Shown: positions 39,739 to 50,595 of the stretch, piece after piece
How positions within the stretch are numbered: the first letter of the stretch is position 1
Layout: each line of letters begins with the position of its first letter
Assembly (NCBI RefSeq): GCF_000213175.1
Contig: NW_009799179.1
Location: forward strand, 1,189,713 to 1,253,712
Source: Neurospora tetrasperma FGSC 2508
Taxonomy: Eukaryota > Ascomycota > Sordariomycetes > Sordariales > Sordariaceae
Reading direction: 5' to 3'
DNA: 64,000 bases
The notes under the pieces: generated by a model
What the model was told of the DNA's origin: nothing
Database searches by the model: none
Seen by the model: only the letters and a program-made list of their open reading frames with translations
Program-made: the position numbers and the translations under genes

Positions 39739-42120
39739 TTAGTGAAACTGTAACCGAGCAATGGAAAACAGCATATTTTGCAACACATGCAACACCACCG
39801 CCACACTCGTCGGCAGCAACTCGGGCCACACCGCAAAATCAAGCTTTCCCTCCGTCACAACATTAACGCCATAGATAAGCCGAATCAGCCCGGAAACGAT
39901 GAATCCGGCCGCCAGCTCACACGCCCACGTTATACTGGAGGCATAGAATGTTAGATCGAAGTCGAAGTCCGAGGTATCATCGGGCTCGCCGTCGAAAGCG
40001 AAGTAAGGGTACACGTCCTTGTTCGGGCCGAAGTGCAGAATGACGACGCTCCCCAAAAAGGCGAGCATGGACGCGTTCTCGGCGACGAAGCGGATGAAGA
40101 CGTTCCGGATGCAGATTTTTTGGTAGGAGCCGTAGGATTGGCCGCTGAGGTTTGTGATGGTCAGGAACCAATGGACGGGGCGCGACATGAGCATGGGTGT
40201 GACGATAATCAAGGTGGTGGAGGAGAGGACTTGAAGCATCACGAATTGTTGTGGAGAGCGGAGGCGGGCGTATAGGGCGCGGACGTAGGTTTGGTAAGTT
40301 AGCATGAAGTAGCTGTGTGAAGAGTTGGGAGGTCAGCGAGGGTTAGCCTAAATTCAGGAATAGGAGACGACTACTGACAGCTTAAAGATGAAGCTCAGCG
40401 GATAGCTTCCAACTCTCTCGCCTTCGTTGCCACCCAAAATCCAGCCTGTCAGCCCGTCGAGAAGATACACCGTCGACACCCATCCATAGACATAGACGAT
40501 GGTCTCCAAGTTGTTATGCGGGAGCGTACGCAGGTAAATCTCGGCATACGCCTCTCCTATTACATAGGCAAGAAGGCCGATAAATAGGGCCAGGCAGAAC
40601 CACACGAAGCGGACAAAGCTCGCCGGGAGCCACCTGCGCCTTATGCTAACGGGCACCGAAGGACGCCGGTTGAGGCCCTCCTCAAACCCAAGCTCTGCGC
40701 CCCCGGTATCGAATGCGCCTATCAATCCGGGGCGCCGCATCGATTCACGGCGGCTGTTGTTTCCGGACTCGCCGGCCCACCACGATGATGTGAAGATGCG
40801 CTGAGTTTCGGAAAGAGAATGACGTAGCTTGAGGTGACGCTCATTGGTCATAAGGATGCAGAAAGCGATAGTGACAGGCATGGCCATGATGACGAAGGTC
40901 CAGCTGATCCATGCTGTGTTGTGGACAATCAGCCACCGCAGTTCGGGAATCAGGTAGAGCGGTATAGGTGCCACTAGTGATATGACTCCAATCGCGAAGA
41001 CGGTTAGGGGGAACCCAAGAGACTGGGGCCACCAGTTGAGACTGTACAGGTTGAAGACCTTGGTGATCCATATTAGGGCCGTCAGGTTGTAGAAGCTGTA
41101 GTAGACGAAGAGGAAGAACCAGAAGTTGACCTGCACCCGCGCCGCTCCGTGGCCGGGAGTTTTGCGCCCTGGTTGTTCGCCCGGTACTAATGGTGTTGTC
41201 GGATCGCGACCGTCGTCGTTGTCGTCGTCGTCCGGTATTGGGTATTGGGGAAATGGTATCGCGCACCATGCAACGGCCTATACATTGTTTGTCAGCACTT
41301 CGCCCAAGATCCCGGGGCGATTTGTACTCTCCCAACTTACCAGAACGGCCGGTAATACTACCAAAACAAACCATCGGCTCCACCAATGCTCTACCACTCT
41401 CCTGATCTCAGAAGCCTTCGGTTGTACCCAGGTGTAGTAAAACCTCCTGCGAGCCCTGTTCAGCTTCTTCATCATGACCCTCCTCGTTAATGTCGTTCCG
41501 TATAGTGCGCCCGCGCCGAAGAACCCGTAGTCCGATATCCCATCACCCTCGCTGTCGTCTTCATCCTCGCTGCTGTTGTCGTGGTATTCCCCATCTTCCG
41601 CCGTCGCAGCGGCCATCAAGGCGCCATAGCCCACGTGCACACTCCCCCTCCACCCAGCCGACAACAGTCCCGTCTGATCGTCCGATTCCCGCCGCCTCCC
41701 AGGGCCCCCAGGCATGGCCCGAAACCTCCCAAGCAAAGGTGTTGACTCATTCTGGTACCGTCCTTGTGCGCTCTCGGAACCCTGTTCGAAGGAAAAGAAA
41801 TTTGGCAGTGGGCCCGGTTGCTGGGCAGCTAGCGCGGCGGCTATCGATGCGGTGGACGGGCCCTTGTTGCTGCCGTTGCTGTTGTTGTGGGCATGGCAGG
41901 CCTTGCGGGGACGACCGAGCCGGGAGGCGCTACGGGAAGGGGGCCGAGAGGATGGATTACTCCATGTTGGGACACCACCGCTGCTCGTCCCTCCAAGTCG
42001 GCGGCGGGATTCGCGCTGTTGATGAGGGGTGGGTCCGGGCCGTTGTTGGCGGTGGTACTCGCTTAGATGGGCTTCGAGGGCGTTTTCTTTGGGTTTGGAG
42101 AAGAAACCGAATACGCCCAT
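39739..42120 (-). CDS. multipass membrane protein of unknown function
   Basis: On the minus strand, exons 42120-41341, 41277-40379 and 40312-39739 give 750 residues. Introns are 63 and 66 nt, both with CTGAC branch sites; the second has a GTCAGT donor. The frame is open upstream of 42120, but this is its first ATG. Residues 1-235 look cytosolic and disordered: Arg/Ser/Gly-rich, with QNESTPLLGRF and an acidic patch (SSEDEDDSEGD). From about 245 onward I count roughly ten hydrophobic segments: around 247-265, 310-335, 345-370, 383-403, 480-503 and 518-540, then four in exon 3. A charged loop lies between the fourth and fifth (about 404-475), and a short acidic loop (PIPDDDNDDG) follows the first. 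I do not recognise the family; a transporter or organelle membrane protein is possible but unproven. Confidence 0.82.
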
Positions 42121-43327
42121 TAGAACTACGGGTCTAGTAGACTGATAGTGGTTGTCGTGATACTCGTGTGTTAGTTTTCGGGGCTGGTGATCGTTGCATG
42201 CCTGAGTCCTGCCCCAGCTCGAGGTTGTGGTGCCCACCGGACTTGCAGTGCCTGATCGAGACCTCGATTAAGTGGAGGTAGTTGAAGATGGTTGTTTATG
42301 CGTTGGCTCGTGGGGACAGACGTGTCGATGCATTCATACCGTCGACACTTGGTTCCTTTGGTGTCTTGTTCTCTCAAGAAACAGCCGCGGTAATAAGAAC
42401 CAAGTGGCCGTACAATTGTCGCGCGTCCACGTCTCTGAATATTTTTTTTTTTTCGCAACTTTTCTTTGTTAAAGAGGGGAAGGAGGGGAAGAGACAAGGC
42501 TAAACCGCAAAGAAAGACGCGAGTGGTGGTGATGGAGTGACTCGGCGCCGTAACGAGTGCGGTGAGCGAGCTTATCGCATTGATCGGCGGCCGACACAGC
42601 GCCAATTGGACCACGGTACCTGGTCCGTAGTAAGTGCCCAATCCAGGCCGGGGATCGTGGTCGTGGAATGCCCTGGCCCCTGACCTGATGTTTTTGGGGG
42701 CTCGTGCACCCCCAGAAAAACGGCGACAGCGGCAAGCCAGCCCTACAGATGACGGCGCCCCACACCACCAGGCGATCATGTGCCGGGCTTTCTTTTCGGT
42801 TTGACATCTGACTGCCAATCCAACCACTTCCACTTCTCTCTGTCACGGAACGGGAACAATTCACATCACGCCAGCTTCGAGAATCTTCGCTATTAGGCCA
42901 CTGCGCAGATTTCGATATCATTTACCAACTGAGCGCTCAACACTCTGAATGGAGCCCCATCGCGAGCAATCAATAACACCTCATGATAGTACGATACTTC
43001 TATGCACTGATCCATGATAGTAAAGCACCACGGACTTGTGAATTGAAAAAAAGACTGCGTTCTACGTAAGGCACCTCATGCGCTGATAATTGAACTACAA
43101 GCCAGTCTAGCCCAATGTCTCGGCACCTTGTCTTGAATATACCGTTGCTGATTGATTCCCAGATAGAGATGGTGGTCGTGTAACAATGCCCAAAATATAC
43201 TTCCAAACCTCCCCTGATCAAAGAATGCGGCACCTCCTGTCAATCGACGTTGTGTAACCACCATATTGCAAATCATCGTCAACCGCCAACAATTGATCAT
43301 GGAGAACATCAACCATAAAATGCAGGG
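42121..43327. other. promoter region of the membrane-protein gene
   Basis: This lies between the start of the membrane-protein gene and the 3' end of the SET gene, both on the minus strand. It should hold the promoter of the former and the 3' UTR of the latter. Minus-strand frames at 42171-42921 have no protein-like features. A T10 run lies at 42441-42450. Confidence 0.5.
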
Positions 43328-44766
43328 TTAGGGTATTGAACCTCCAAGACCACCACTCCAGAGGTATTTCTCAATATCTTTAGTCTTCTTCATTATGGCG
43401 ATGTCTTGATCCGTCACGCCCTCACACCCTCCGCAACAGCATCGGAACCCGTATCGCTCATAGAGCGACAATGGGCTTCCACCGTAGCTGATGAACAGCT
43501 CTGACCCGGCTTTCACAGGCTTGCTAATGGTCAACGTGATGGATTCCGGATCCTGAAAGTCAAAATCGAAGAGAACGTTGGCCACCGACCGGCAAGCATG
43601 GTTGAGTCTTGATGTGACGTTGTACACGCTGATTATGTCATTGCTGTAGGGGTTGATAGCAAATGAGTTTGCCTTCAGGATCGCCCTGATGTGGTTGCAG
43701 TCGCTTCCGTCTTGACTCGAGTACTCGCCAGGGGGCGTATACAACTGCATGAACTTTGCCTGGTCTTCTTCAGACAGCTTGAGGAACTCGGTGTAAAAAC
43801 TGTCGCGAGGCGTCCTTAGGAGAGGTTTCTCAATCAGGATGACCTCGCCCATCTTCAAGTCACGAGTGGCAAAGGTTCCAAAGCCACCATATCTGGAGAG
43901 GCGAATTTGGAAGTTATTCGAGTAAGGATGGTACTCGGTGGTGTCTGGGAGGGCGATGGTCGGTCCATCATACTCCTCTCCTTCAACAAATCCCATGGTA
44001 CTGGGCTCCAAGATCTCTTCTGTGTCTGGCTCGAGATGTTCGATTTTCTCGAGGAAGTTGGCAATGTTCTCCATCCAGTTCGGGGACGTCAAATCAAGGT
44101 TGTCCAATGAGAGACTCTTGGTCTCGTCTTCGACAACGAAAGGGTAGGTCGATGAACCTTCCTTAGTTGGTGTCTTTGGACAGCTCTCAGTCGACGACAA
44201 GGACGACGCCGTGGACTCATGGTGATCTCCGTTATCAGAAAAAGACTCGGTTTGTCTTTTGGGTGTTTTGGGTGAGGTGGGAGCTGAGGAAGACGATATG
44301 AAGCTTATGGCAAGCGCGTTAATATTCTCAGGATGGGTGTCATCTTGGTCCCCGTTGGTCGTGTTCAGGTCTGTCGGCTCATGGTTTGCAAGCTCGACAT
44401 TGTCACTTTTCGGGGTGGTTGCCTCATGGTCGGCAGGAGGTGTTACCTGAGAGAAGGTGTCAGTATCCAAAGTGACAAAACTACGCTGTAAAGCGAACTG
44501 ACTTCAAGCATATCCTCATCGTACTCGTCGTCTGGCAGGGGAACATTTTCTGCGTCCAGTGGTGGCATCGCTGGGCTGGTGTCTGTTGCAACAGCCGAGT
44601 CCTTCGGTGTATCCTCAGTGGAGGACGTAGAAAGGCTGACGGCAGGATCGATCCGTGATAGGTCAGATGCTCTGTCCGTCGAAGGTATGATCTGGCTGGG
44701 GCTCGTAGTTCCATTTGAGTCCCCAGGTGTACTCTCGGAGACGTTAACCGTTTTGGTTGAAGGCAT
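43328..44766 (-). CDS. SET-domain protein, probable protein-lysine methyltransferase
   Basis: On the minus strand, exons 44766-44503 and 44446-43328 give 460 residues. The intron is 56 nt, GTCAGT...CTCTCAG, with a CTGAC branch, phase 0. Residues 1-240 are Ser/Thr/Pro/Asp-rich and predicted disordered, with several SP/TP sites such as APTSPKTPKR. The SET domain covers about 265-440: RYGGFGTFATRDLKMGEVIL at its start, the cofactor-site motif RLNHAC (N370-H371-A372-C373), and ELFISYGG with the catalytic-type Tyr at 409. A post-SET-like cluster C424-C-C426-G-G-C429 follows. Such proteins transfer methyl groups from S-adenosylmethionine to lysines of histones or other proteins. The substrate cannot be told from sequence; no chromodomain, AWS or MYND finger is visible. 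The next gene downstream is on the same strand but is separated by about 1.2 kb. Confidence 0.9.
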
Positions 44767-44941
44767 CTTGACGTTAACTCAGGTAAGTGTCTATGTGATA
44801 TTGGGTCTAAAATATCACCAAAACTGATGTAGAAAGGACCGGAATCAACCAAAACTGGGACTTAAGTGAGTGGTATGAGTAGTTGGTGGTGGTGAGGGGA
44901 GAGGAAGAGGGTAAGAGATGGGAAGCCCGGATATCTTGCGG

Positions 44942-44949
44942 TTTATATA
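44942..44949 (-). promoter_or_regulatory. possible TATA box of the SET gene
   Basis: The minus strand reads TATATAAA here, about 176 bases before the SET-gene ATG at 44766. The match is good and the spacing is compatible with a leader of roughly 150 nt. The transcription start itself is not visible. Confidence 0.45.
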
Positions 44950-47420
44950 CACCTGTTGAGGTCAAGCCTCAACAAGCAAGTGAATGGTTTGGCGAGAAGG
45001 AACCTTCAGGTATTTACATTCACCAGAACCACCCCGTTGACACGGATAAGATGGACCAGCGGTGGGCTCTCATCTGGTCCTTCCGTTCCTAACCTGGGCA
45101 GATATGGGACTGAACTAACATGGGATAGGTGAGAAATATGGGAATAGTGCAACAACCCAACGTCTACTGATGCCATTCCAAACGATGAGCTATGTCGGTG
45201 TTTGCAATTGCTTCATGTTGTTGTTGTTGTTTCATGACACACTTATCTTTGGCATAACTTCCATGTTTAGATGAGCAATCTGCTTTCAAGGCGAGGCTAA
45301 CAGTTGTCAGGTGTGGCCATAGGAATGAGCTTTCCAACAGAGCAGGAGCACTCTGTGAAAGACGACATCAACATCACCAGTTGGCATCCAAAGCACGGTA
45401 AACTGACCTCTCGCCACCCCTCAGAGGCAAACACCGCATACCGTTCAATTGCCGGCACAACATTATTGCGTCCCATCTTACCACTATCAGACGAATTGAG
45501 TCAATTGACGCTTCAACGACGAGATTGGCCACCAAGACTTGGAGAGCACCACGACGGTAAAGATATCAGACGATTTCAGTACAGCGCACTCAACCACATA
45601 CAACGCCTCCCACTTCATGCGACTACGAGCATCATATATGCTTTGCTCCTGTCCGTCTCAAAGCTCAATGAGCCATTATCGTTCGAATGGATAGCAAGCT
45701 TCAGGGAAACCCGAACCCTCAGGACAAGCGCAATTGTCACCGCATCTTCGCATTGAGTCGACACTATAAGGCTTTCAAACGCAGCATGTTCTTCGACAGA
45801 CCACGTTGCTATTTGGCCATATTGGTGTGCCTCCACAACATACGGCTCTGAATCCTTCTCATCTCTACCTACAGCCAACCTGCTCCCACAGGTCAAGTGG
45901 CGAACCATTTACTGGCTACTGTAGCTGTTGCAGTTGGAGCAACATAAAGGCTGGCGATGCGACATTCCCATGTGGGCAATGCTGACTTTGTCACACCTTC
46001 ACGGGCGACGCGTCTCTGCGTCAGCATATCCCAAAGTACACCAATGCTTTCCATTTGGGGCTGGAGTGGCTAACTAATGCGATTCTTTGAATAATCGGCC
46101 TGCTCCCTGAAAGTTTATCATAAGGCACTGATATACCATCACTAGGACGTTGCTTTGTCCATGATGATATTGAAGAGATAGGGAAGGCTCAACGTGCCAT
46201 TGCTTGCGAGTTGGGTCATAAGGACTCGGAATACAGCAAGTTATTTCCTGTTGCACTTCGGGGCCAATAAATCGCCTCCGAGAGATAATCCACCCGAAAC
46301 CATCTAGGAAGGCTGTCAAGTGGTTGCTATATGATGGCGCAGCATTGACCCAGCCCGTCGGTCGGTTGGGGTATGCTTGAAAAGCCCATGGTAAGAACAC
46401 CATCTCCGGTCATTCTTCCCAGCAATACGAAACGTACCGTTACTCGGTTTATTCGAATCACACAGGCCGGAAACATCCACGAATTGGACACCAAATCCTT
46501 CATAGGAAACGTTTTGTCTGTGGGTTATCGTCAAGTTGGGCGAACATTGACCATCTTACGAACCACCGAGACCACATTGTAAACCAAGCGGCCACCACTT
46601 CTTTTTACGGTTCGTCATCCACATGGATTTCCCAGTGTTCAGTCGTGTAAGATGCCCCTCCCTGAGATGACCTCGGACGGTCAAGCCGGTCTCATGGTAC
46701 GAGCACAAAAGTTCGTTCGTGGTCTCACACTTCGACACGTCACCTTATTCTGGTGTGCCCCGAACCAAGTTCACAAAATAAGGGGGTGTGTCGGCTTCCT
46801 GTTTGGTCTCATCACAAGTCAACTTCGGAGTTTATACTGAGACACTCCATGCAAAACGTCAGCTGCGGTTTCTGGTCGTTGATGATTCTTGCGATGCTGT
46901 GAAGATACCAGGCGAACCATGGTCGAAGATTCTCAAGAACAGATCGAGGGCCGACATTGTAAAAGTGTCACAGGACTCGACGCTCACGGTTCCTGACATT
47001 GTCCTCATCTCACAGTCATACCTGCCAACTCGCGGCAGTGGCACGAACAGGCTTGGGGATTTACTTGTACACATGTACGGATCTTTCTGCCCATACCATA
47101 GGCTCAAAGAATTGGCTGCACCTGACCACCATGAAAATCAGCCTCTTCTAATGGTAGTACTTTTGAGGTCTTCTCTGGAAATCACTCATCTCGATGCCGA
47201 TGCAAAGAGTAGCATCACTCATGCTGACTCCCGATGGTAGCAGATTTGTATGACGCCATGTCCGAGGTATCCCTTTCCAATACTGGTATTTAGATGCGGT
47301 TGAAGCTTGTACGCTTCGGAACGGCCGAACAGGAGAGGAAACAAGGCCCTACTGACAACAGGATCCCTGATGGCAATGGACCAAGTCCAGGTGGCAATTA
47401 TAACAAATCTTCCCCATACT
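44950..47420. other. intergenic region between divergent SET and secreted-protein genes
   Basis: The flanking genes diverge, so both promoters lie in this 2.8-kb interval. Plus-strand frames at 45304-45756 and 46788-47240 (150 codons each) have no signal peptide, domain or compositional bias, so I do not call them. No RNA gene or repeat was recognised. Confidence 0.5.
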
Positions 47421-47430
47421 TCGGCCTGTC

Positions 47431-47437
47431 TATATAT
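47431..47437 (+). promoter_or_regulatory. possible TATA box of the secreted-protein gene
   Basis: TATATAT lies about 138 bases before the ATG at 47575 and is followed by a C/T-rich stretch. The distance suits a leader of about 100 nt. The call rests on motif and position only. Confidence 0.45.
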
Positions 47438-47574
47438 CTTCCCCTGAACGAATCTTGTCTTAATATAGGTTGTCAAGCAGTCCTCACACAACAAAGACAC
47501 CACGCTCATTTACAAAAGAACGTAAACCATCTCTCGACCAGAAACGCCCAGGCGTCAGCAAGTAAACAGACACC

Positions 47575-49530
47575 ATGCAGCTACCAATATTAGCTGTTGC
47601 TTTGCTTGTAGCAAGCACGTCTGTCATAGCTGCACCAGCTCATAGACAATCTCAACTCAACAAGCAAGCTATTCCACAGTTGTCTACTCAGGAGCAAATA
47701 CAGAGTGGAAATCATTTCTCTGACGGGCTTCGTGGGTTCGTCAAACGATGGAATCTGTTCAACAACCAAGAGGTCAATGACCAAGAGGAGCACATCAAAC
47801 ATCGGTTCACCTATCCCATCAATCGTGCACCAGCCGACGTCCGCGCGGACACAGATTCAGCGGCGGGCCCTCCAGCGACAGCTCCTCCGGCATCCGCCCC
47901 TCCAGCATCCGCCCCCCCAGCATCCGCACCGCCGGCATCCGCTCCACCATCATCGGCTCCTCCGGCATCCCCTCCTCCAGTGTCCGCTCCCCCAGTGTCC
48001 GCTCCCCCAGTGTCCGTTCCCCCAGTGTCCGTTCCCCCAGCTCCTCCGGGTACCGAACCCCCAGTATCGCCTCCGGTGCCAACGCCCACGGGTCCCATCG
48101 TCACTGGAACCGGCGGTCCTATAGCAGGAGGCAACTCCTCTGCCGCAGGTGTTTTTCCCAACTCCACGAGCATTGCTCCCCTACCTACACCCTCCAATGC
48201 AACTCTCACAGCCCCTTTACTCACCTCAGCAGCACCCTCCATCCCAGCAGTCACTCCCTCAGCAACACCAGTAGCCCCACCAGTTTCCTCAAGCAGCGTC
48301 GCTGTCGTGGTGCCCTCAATCACATCCCCGATTCCAGGCATCAGCTCCGCCAGCGCCGTCGTCGTGCCTCCCTCAGCAACAAGCAACTCTGCCGCCGGCC
48401 CAGTCGTCATCACTCCCGGTGTAGGCGGTGCCGCCTCCCCGACCACGACTCAGACAGTCCTCATCACCGCAGACCCCCCAGCCGCCAACGGCGCCCCTGG
48501 CGTCATTGTCGTGAGCATTACCCAAGCAGCCGGCGATCCTGTTTCCGTGCCCGCTCCCACAACCGCAGCCGCCACCAATTTCATCACCATCGCCAATTCC
48601 CAGTCCTTCGCCAGCACCACCACCGTGATCATCGACGCCTTGGTCTCTCAGCCAGCTGGCTTTTCCGTCTTCTCTGGCATCTCGGGGTTTCCCGATAACT
48701 CTGCAACTGCCATCGCTCCCTCCATCGCAACAGCACAAGCAGCAGCTCCAACAGTTGTAGTAATCGACATCGTCCCTGCCCCTTCCTCAGCCGCCGCGGG
48801 AGGCCAAGCAGCTACCAGTAATGGCTCCAATGGCTCTGTTGCCAACTCCATCGCAGGTGGTGGCTCCTTAGCACCTATCATTGTCACGACAGTGACTGCC
48901 CCCGTCATCCTTCCCACCGCCCCACCTACTCCGGTCATTGTCACTGTCACCAACTCCAATAATGCAGCCAACTTGCCAGCTCAGACGGCGGTTGCTAGCA
49001 CTGTTACTATTACTCTTGGCAGTGGCGGCGGCGGCGGCGGTAGCGGTGGTGGTGGCTCGGGATCAGGACCAGAAACAACGACAGTAACTGCCGCTCAAGC
49101 TCCTCAAGCCCCAGCTCCAAGTATCATTTTTGTAACGGTAACTGCTAGCCCAGTCACTGCCAACGCTCCTTCAAATACCGGCGCCGGAGCGGGAGGTAGT
49201 GGTGGTAGTGGTTCTTCCTGGAGTTGGACTACTACCTTCCCTGGTTTCACGTGGTCTTGGACTTCTTCTGGGTCTACTACTGGGTTTGCTACTGCTGCAC
49301 CGAGTGCCTCCGCCCCCGCCGCCCCAGGCTCAGGTTCCGGAAGTGGTGCTGCTGGCGGTGGTGGTGAAGTCGGTAAGGGAGACAGAACAGTAAGTCTCCT
49401 GGAAACCGTTACTTACACTACCACGGAGGGCTGGCCGTTCCCATCGGCGACGGAGGTGGTGACGGCTGTGGCGACGAGTCTTGTGGCGGTGCCGAGTGGG
49501 AATCCAGATAATGAAAAGGGCGGTTTGTGA
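47575..49530 (+). CDS. secreted Pro/Ser/Thr/Ala-rich low-complexity protein
   Basis: This is a single exon of 651 residues. A clear signal peptide (about 1-20: MQLPILAVALLVASTSVIAA, cleavage near AAP) is followed by a Gln-rich propeptide-like stretch and a Lys-Arg at 57-58 (RGFVKRW) that fits Kex2 processing. Residues about 95-165 are tandem APPAS/APPVS/VPPVS units. The rest is rich in Ser, Thr, Val, Pro, Ala and Gly with repeated TVT/VIVT strings, a polyglycine run near residue 485 and Trp-rich WSWTTTFPGFTWSWTSS. The composition predicts heavy O-mannosylation and an extracellular or cell-wall location. The C-terminus has no hydrophobic GPI-anchor tail. A GTGAGT overlapping the stop codon could be a donor, but splicing to the TGTGTAG at 49584-49590 would reach another stop within a few codons. 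No enzymatic domain is seen. Confidence 0.85.
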   Translation: MQLPILAVALLVASTSVIAAPAHRQSQLNKQAIPQLSTQEQIQSGNHFSDGLRGFVKRWNLFNNQEVNDQEEHIKHRFTYPINRAPADVRADTDSAAGPPATAPPASAPPASAPPASAPPASAPPSSAPPASPPPVSAPPVSAPPVSVPPVSVPPAPPGTEPPVSPPVPTPTGPIVTGTGGPIAGGNSSAAGVFPNSTSIAPLPTPSNATLTAPLLTSAAPSIPAVTPSATPVAPPVSSSSVAVVVPSITSPIPGISSASAVVVPPSATSNSAAGPVVITPGVGGAASPTTTQTVLITADPPAANGAPGVIVVSITQAAGDPVSVPAPTTAAATNFITIANSQSFASTTTVIIDALVSQPAGFSVFSGISGFPDNSATAIAPSIATAQAAAPTVVVIDIVPAPSSAAAGGQAATSNGSNGSVANSIAGGGSLAPIIVTTVTAPVILPTAPPTPVIVTVTNSNNAANLPAQTAVASTVTITLGSGGGGGGSGGGGSGSGPETTTVTAAQAPQAPAPSIIFVTVTASPVTANAPSNTGAGAGGSGGSGSSWSWTTTFPGFTWSWTSSGSTTGFATAAPSASAPAAPGSGSGSGAAGGGGEVGKGDRTVSLLETVTYTTTEGWPFPSATEVVTAVATSLVAVPSGNPDNEKGGL

Positions 49531-50504
49531 GTTGGGTAATTCACTTTCTCAGGATTTCTTTTGGTAATTGTTGGTTTACCTTGTGTAGTGGAGGCAATTA
49601 GGATCACGTTCCCTAACATTTTTTTTTTCATTTTTTTTTCATTTTTTTTTTTATACTTACCATGTTTACGGAGTTCTTTGTTTAACACTTGTTCGTAACT
49701 AGTGATTGACAATCTAAGGGCACAAGAAAGAATGATATCGGTGAATGTCGTGCAGTGGCCAGACTGTAATGTTTCTATCTCCCACTACTTTCAATTCTAG
49801 ATACTTGGCACAATGAGTAATCAATGGTACGGACAATCATAGACCACAGTGAACCCCATCCTATCTTTGTCTAAGAGTAGATATCTATTCTCTTCTTTAA
49901 GCCATCATCCAAACCTCTTTCTCCTCTCCCAATTAAAAAAAAAAAAATCAAGGGTGAAGCCATCTTTACACAGCATCAACGGTGCTTGATCCGTGCGTTT
50001 GGTGGTGAAGTCGAGAAACTTTCAAGCGGATACTTTTGACAAAAAAAAAACATGCTCAGAACTACAATATTATGCTTTTTGCATCAGAAGACGTTGATAA
50101 GGATTCCTATATCAAATTTTCGGTCCTCTGATCGCTTCGCACAAGATCTCTGTTTCGGTGACGAAGCTATGGACGAGTGTCCAACCACCACCACCTGTTC
50201 TGTTCAACAGGCGAAGTGTACCGTTACCAGCTGTATACTAGGTGCACGAGCCATGACAACAGCACTGCAAGCTCAACTTGTGCGATGAGGACATCGCCGT
50301 GCACAGCTTCCTTCTTTGAAAATAACGGAATTATTCTGAGAATTTTCCCTAGCAGCTACGTAGTATGATCGATATTCTTTGTTGGGAATCGATGCGACCT
50401 AATAGGCTGAAAGGGGCGATGGAGGAGCGAAACTCTGTGTGTCTACAAATGTGACGGCAATATAGGGTCCTGAGCAACATTCATTTTGCATCCAATCATA
50501 ATTC
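49531..50504. other. 3' flank of the secreted-protein gene, up to the tRNA
   Basis: T-rich runs at 49620-49652 fit the 3' UTR or polyadenylation region. An A12 run near 49935 and an A10 run near 50041 are simple sequence. No gene is supported. Confidence 0.5.
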
Positions 50505-50576
50505 AGCTGCATGGCGCAGCGGAAGCGCGCCGGGCTCATAACCCGGAGGTCACTCGATCGAAACGAGTTGCAGCTA
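50505..50576 (+). tRNA. initiator tRNA-Met (CAT)
   Basis: This 72-nt gene has no intron and no encoded CCA. The acceptor stem AGCTGCA pairs perfectly with TGCAGCT, and the discriminator base is A. The anticodon arm is CCGGG-CTCATAA-CCCGG with anticodon CAT. Eukaryotic initiator hallmarks are present: first pair A-T, three G-C pairs at the base of the anticodon stem, and the T-loop ATCGAAA in place of TTCRA. Box A is TGGCGCAGCGG and box B is the ATCGAAAC region. The tRNA delivers the first methionine with eIF2. RNA polymerase III termination is expected at the T5 run (50580-50584), with a T7 backup at 50589-50595. Confidence 0.97.
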
Positions 50577-50579
50577 ATA

Positions 50580-50595
50580 TTTTTCCAGTTTTTTT
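50580..50595 (+). terminator. RNA polymerase III terminator of the initiator tRNA
   Basis: T5 at 50580-50584 starts four bases after the tRNA, with T7 at 50589-50595 as a second stop and a T9 run further on at 50602. Runs of T on the coding strand are the usual Pol III terminator. Confidence 0.85.

Noticed and set aside
41490-42137. 215-codon plus-strand frame over exon 1 of the membrane-protein gene
   Set aside because: Arg-rich antisense shadow of a GC-rich coding exon with well-supported splice sites on the other strand.
46788-47240. 150-codon plus-strand frame between divergent genes
   Set aside because: No protein-like features, and competing frames of similar length on the other strand.
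47811-48446. 211-codon minus-strand frame opposite the secreted-protein gene
   Set aside because: Gly/Ala/Thr-rich shadow of the Pro/Ser/Ala repeats; the plus strand has the signal peptide and start context.
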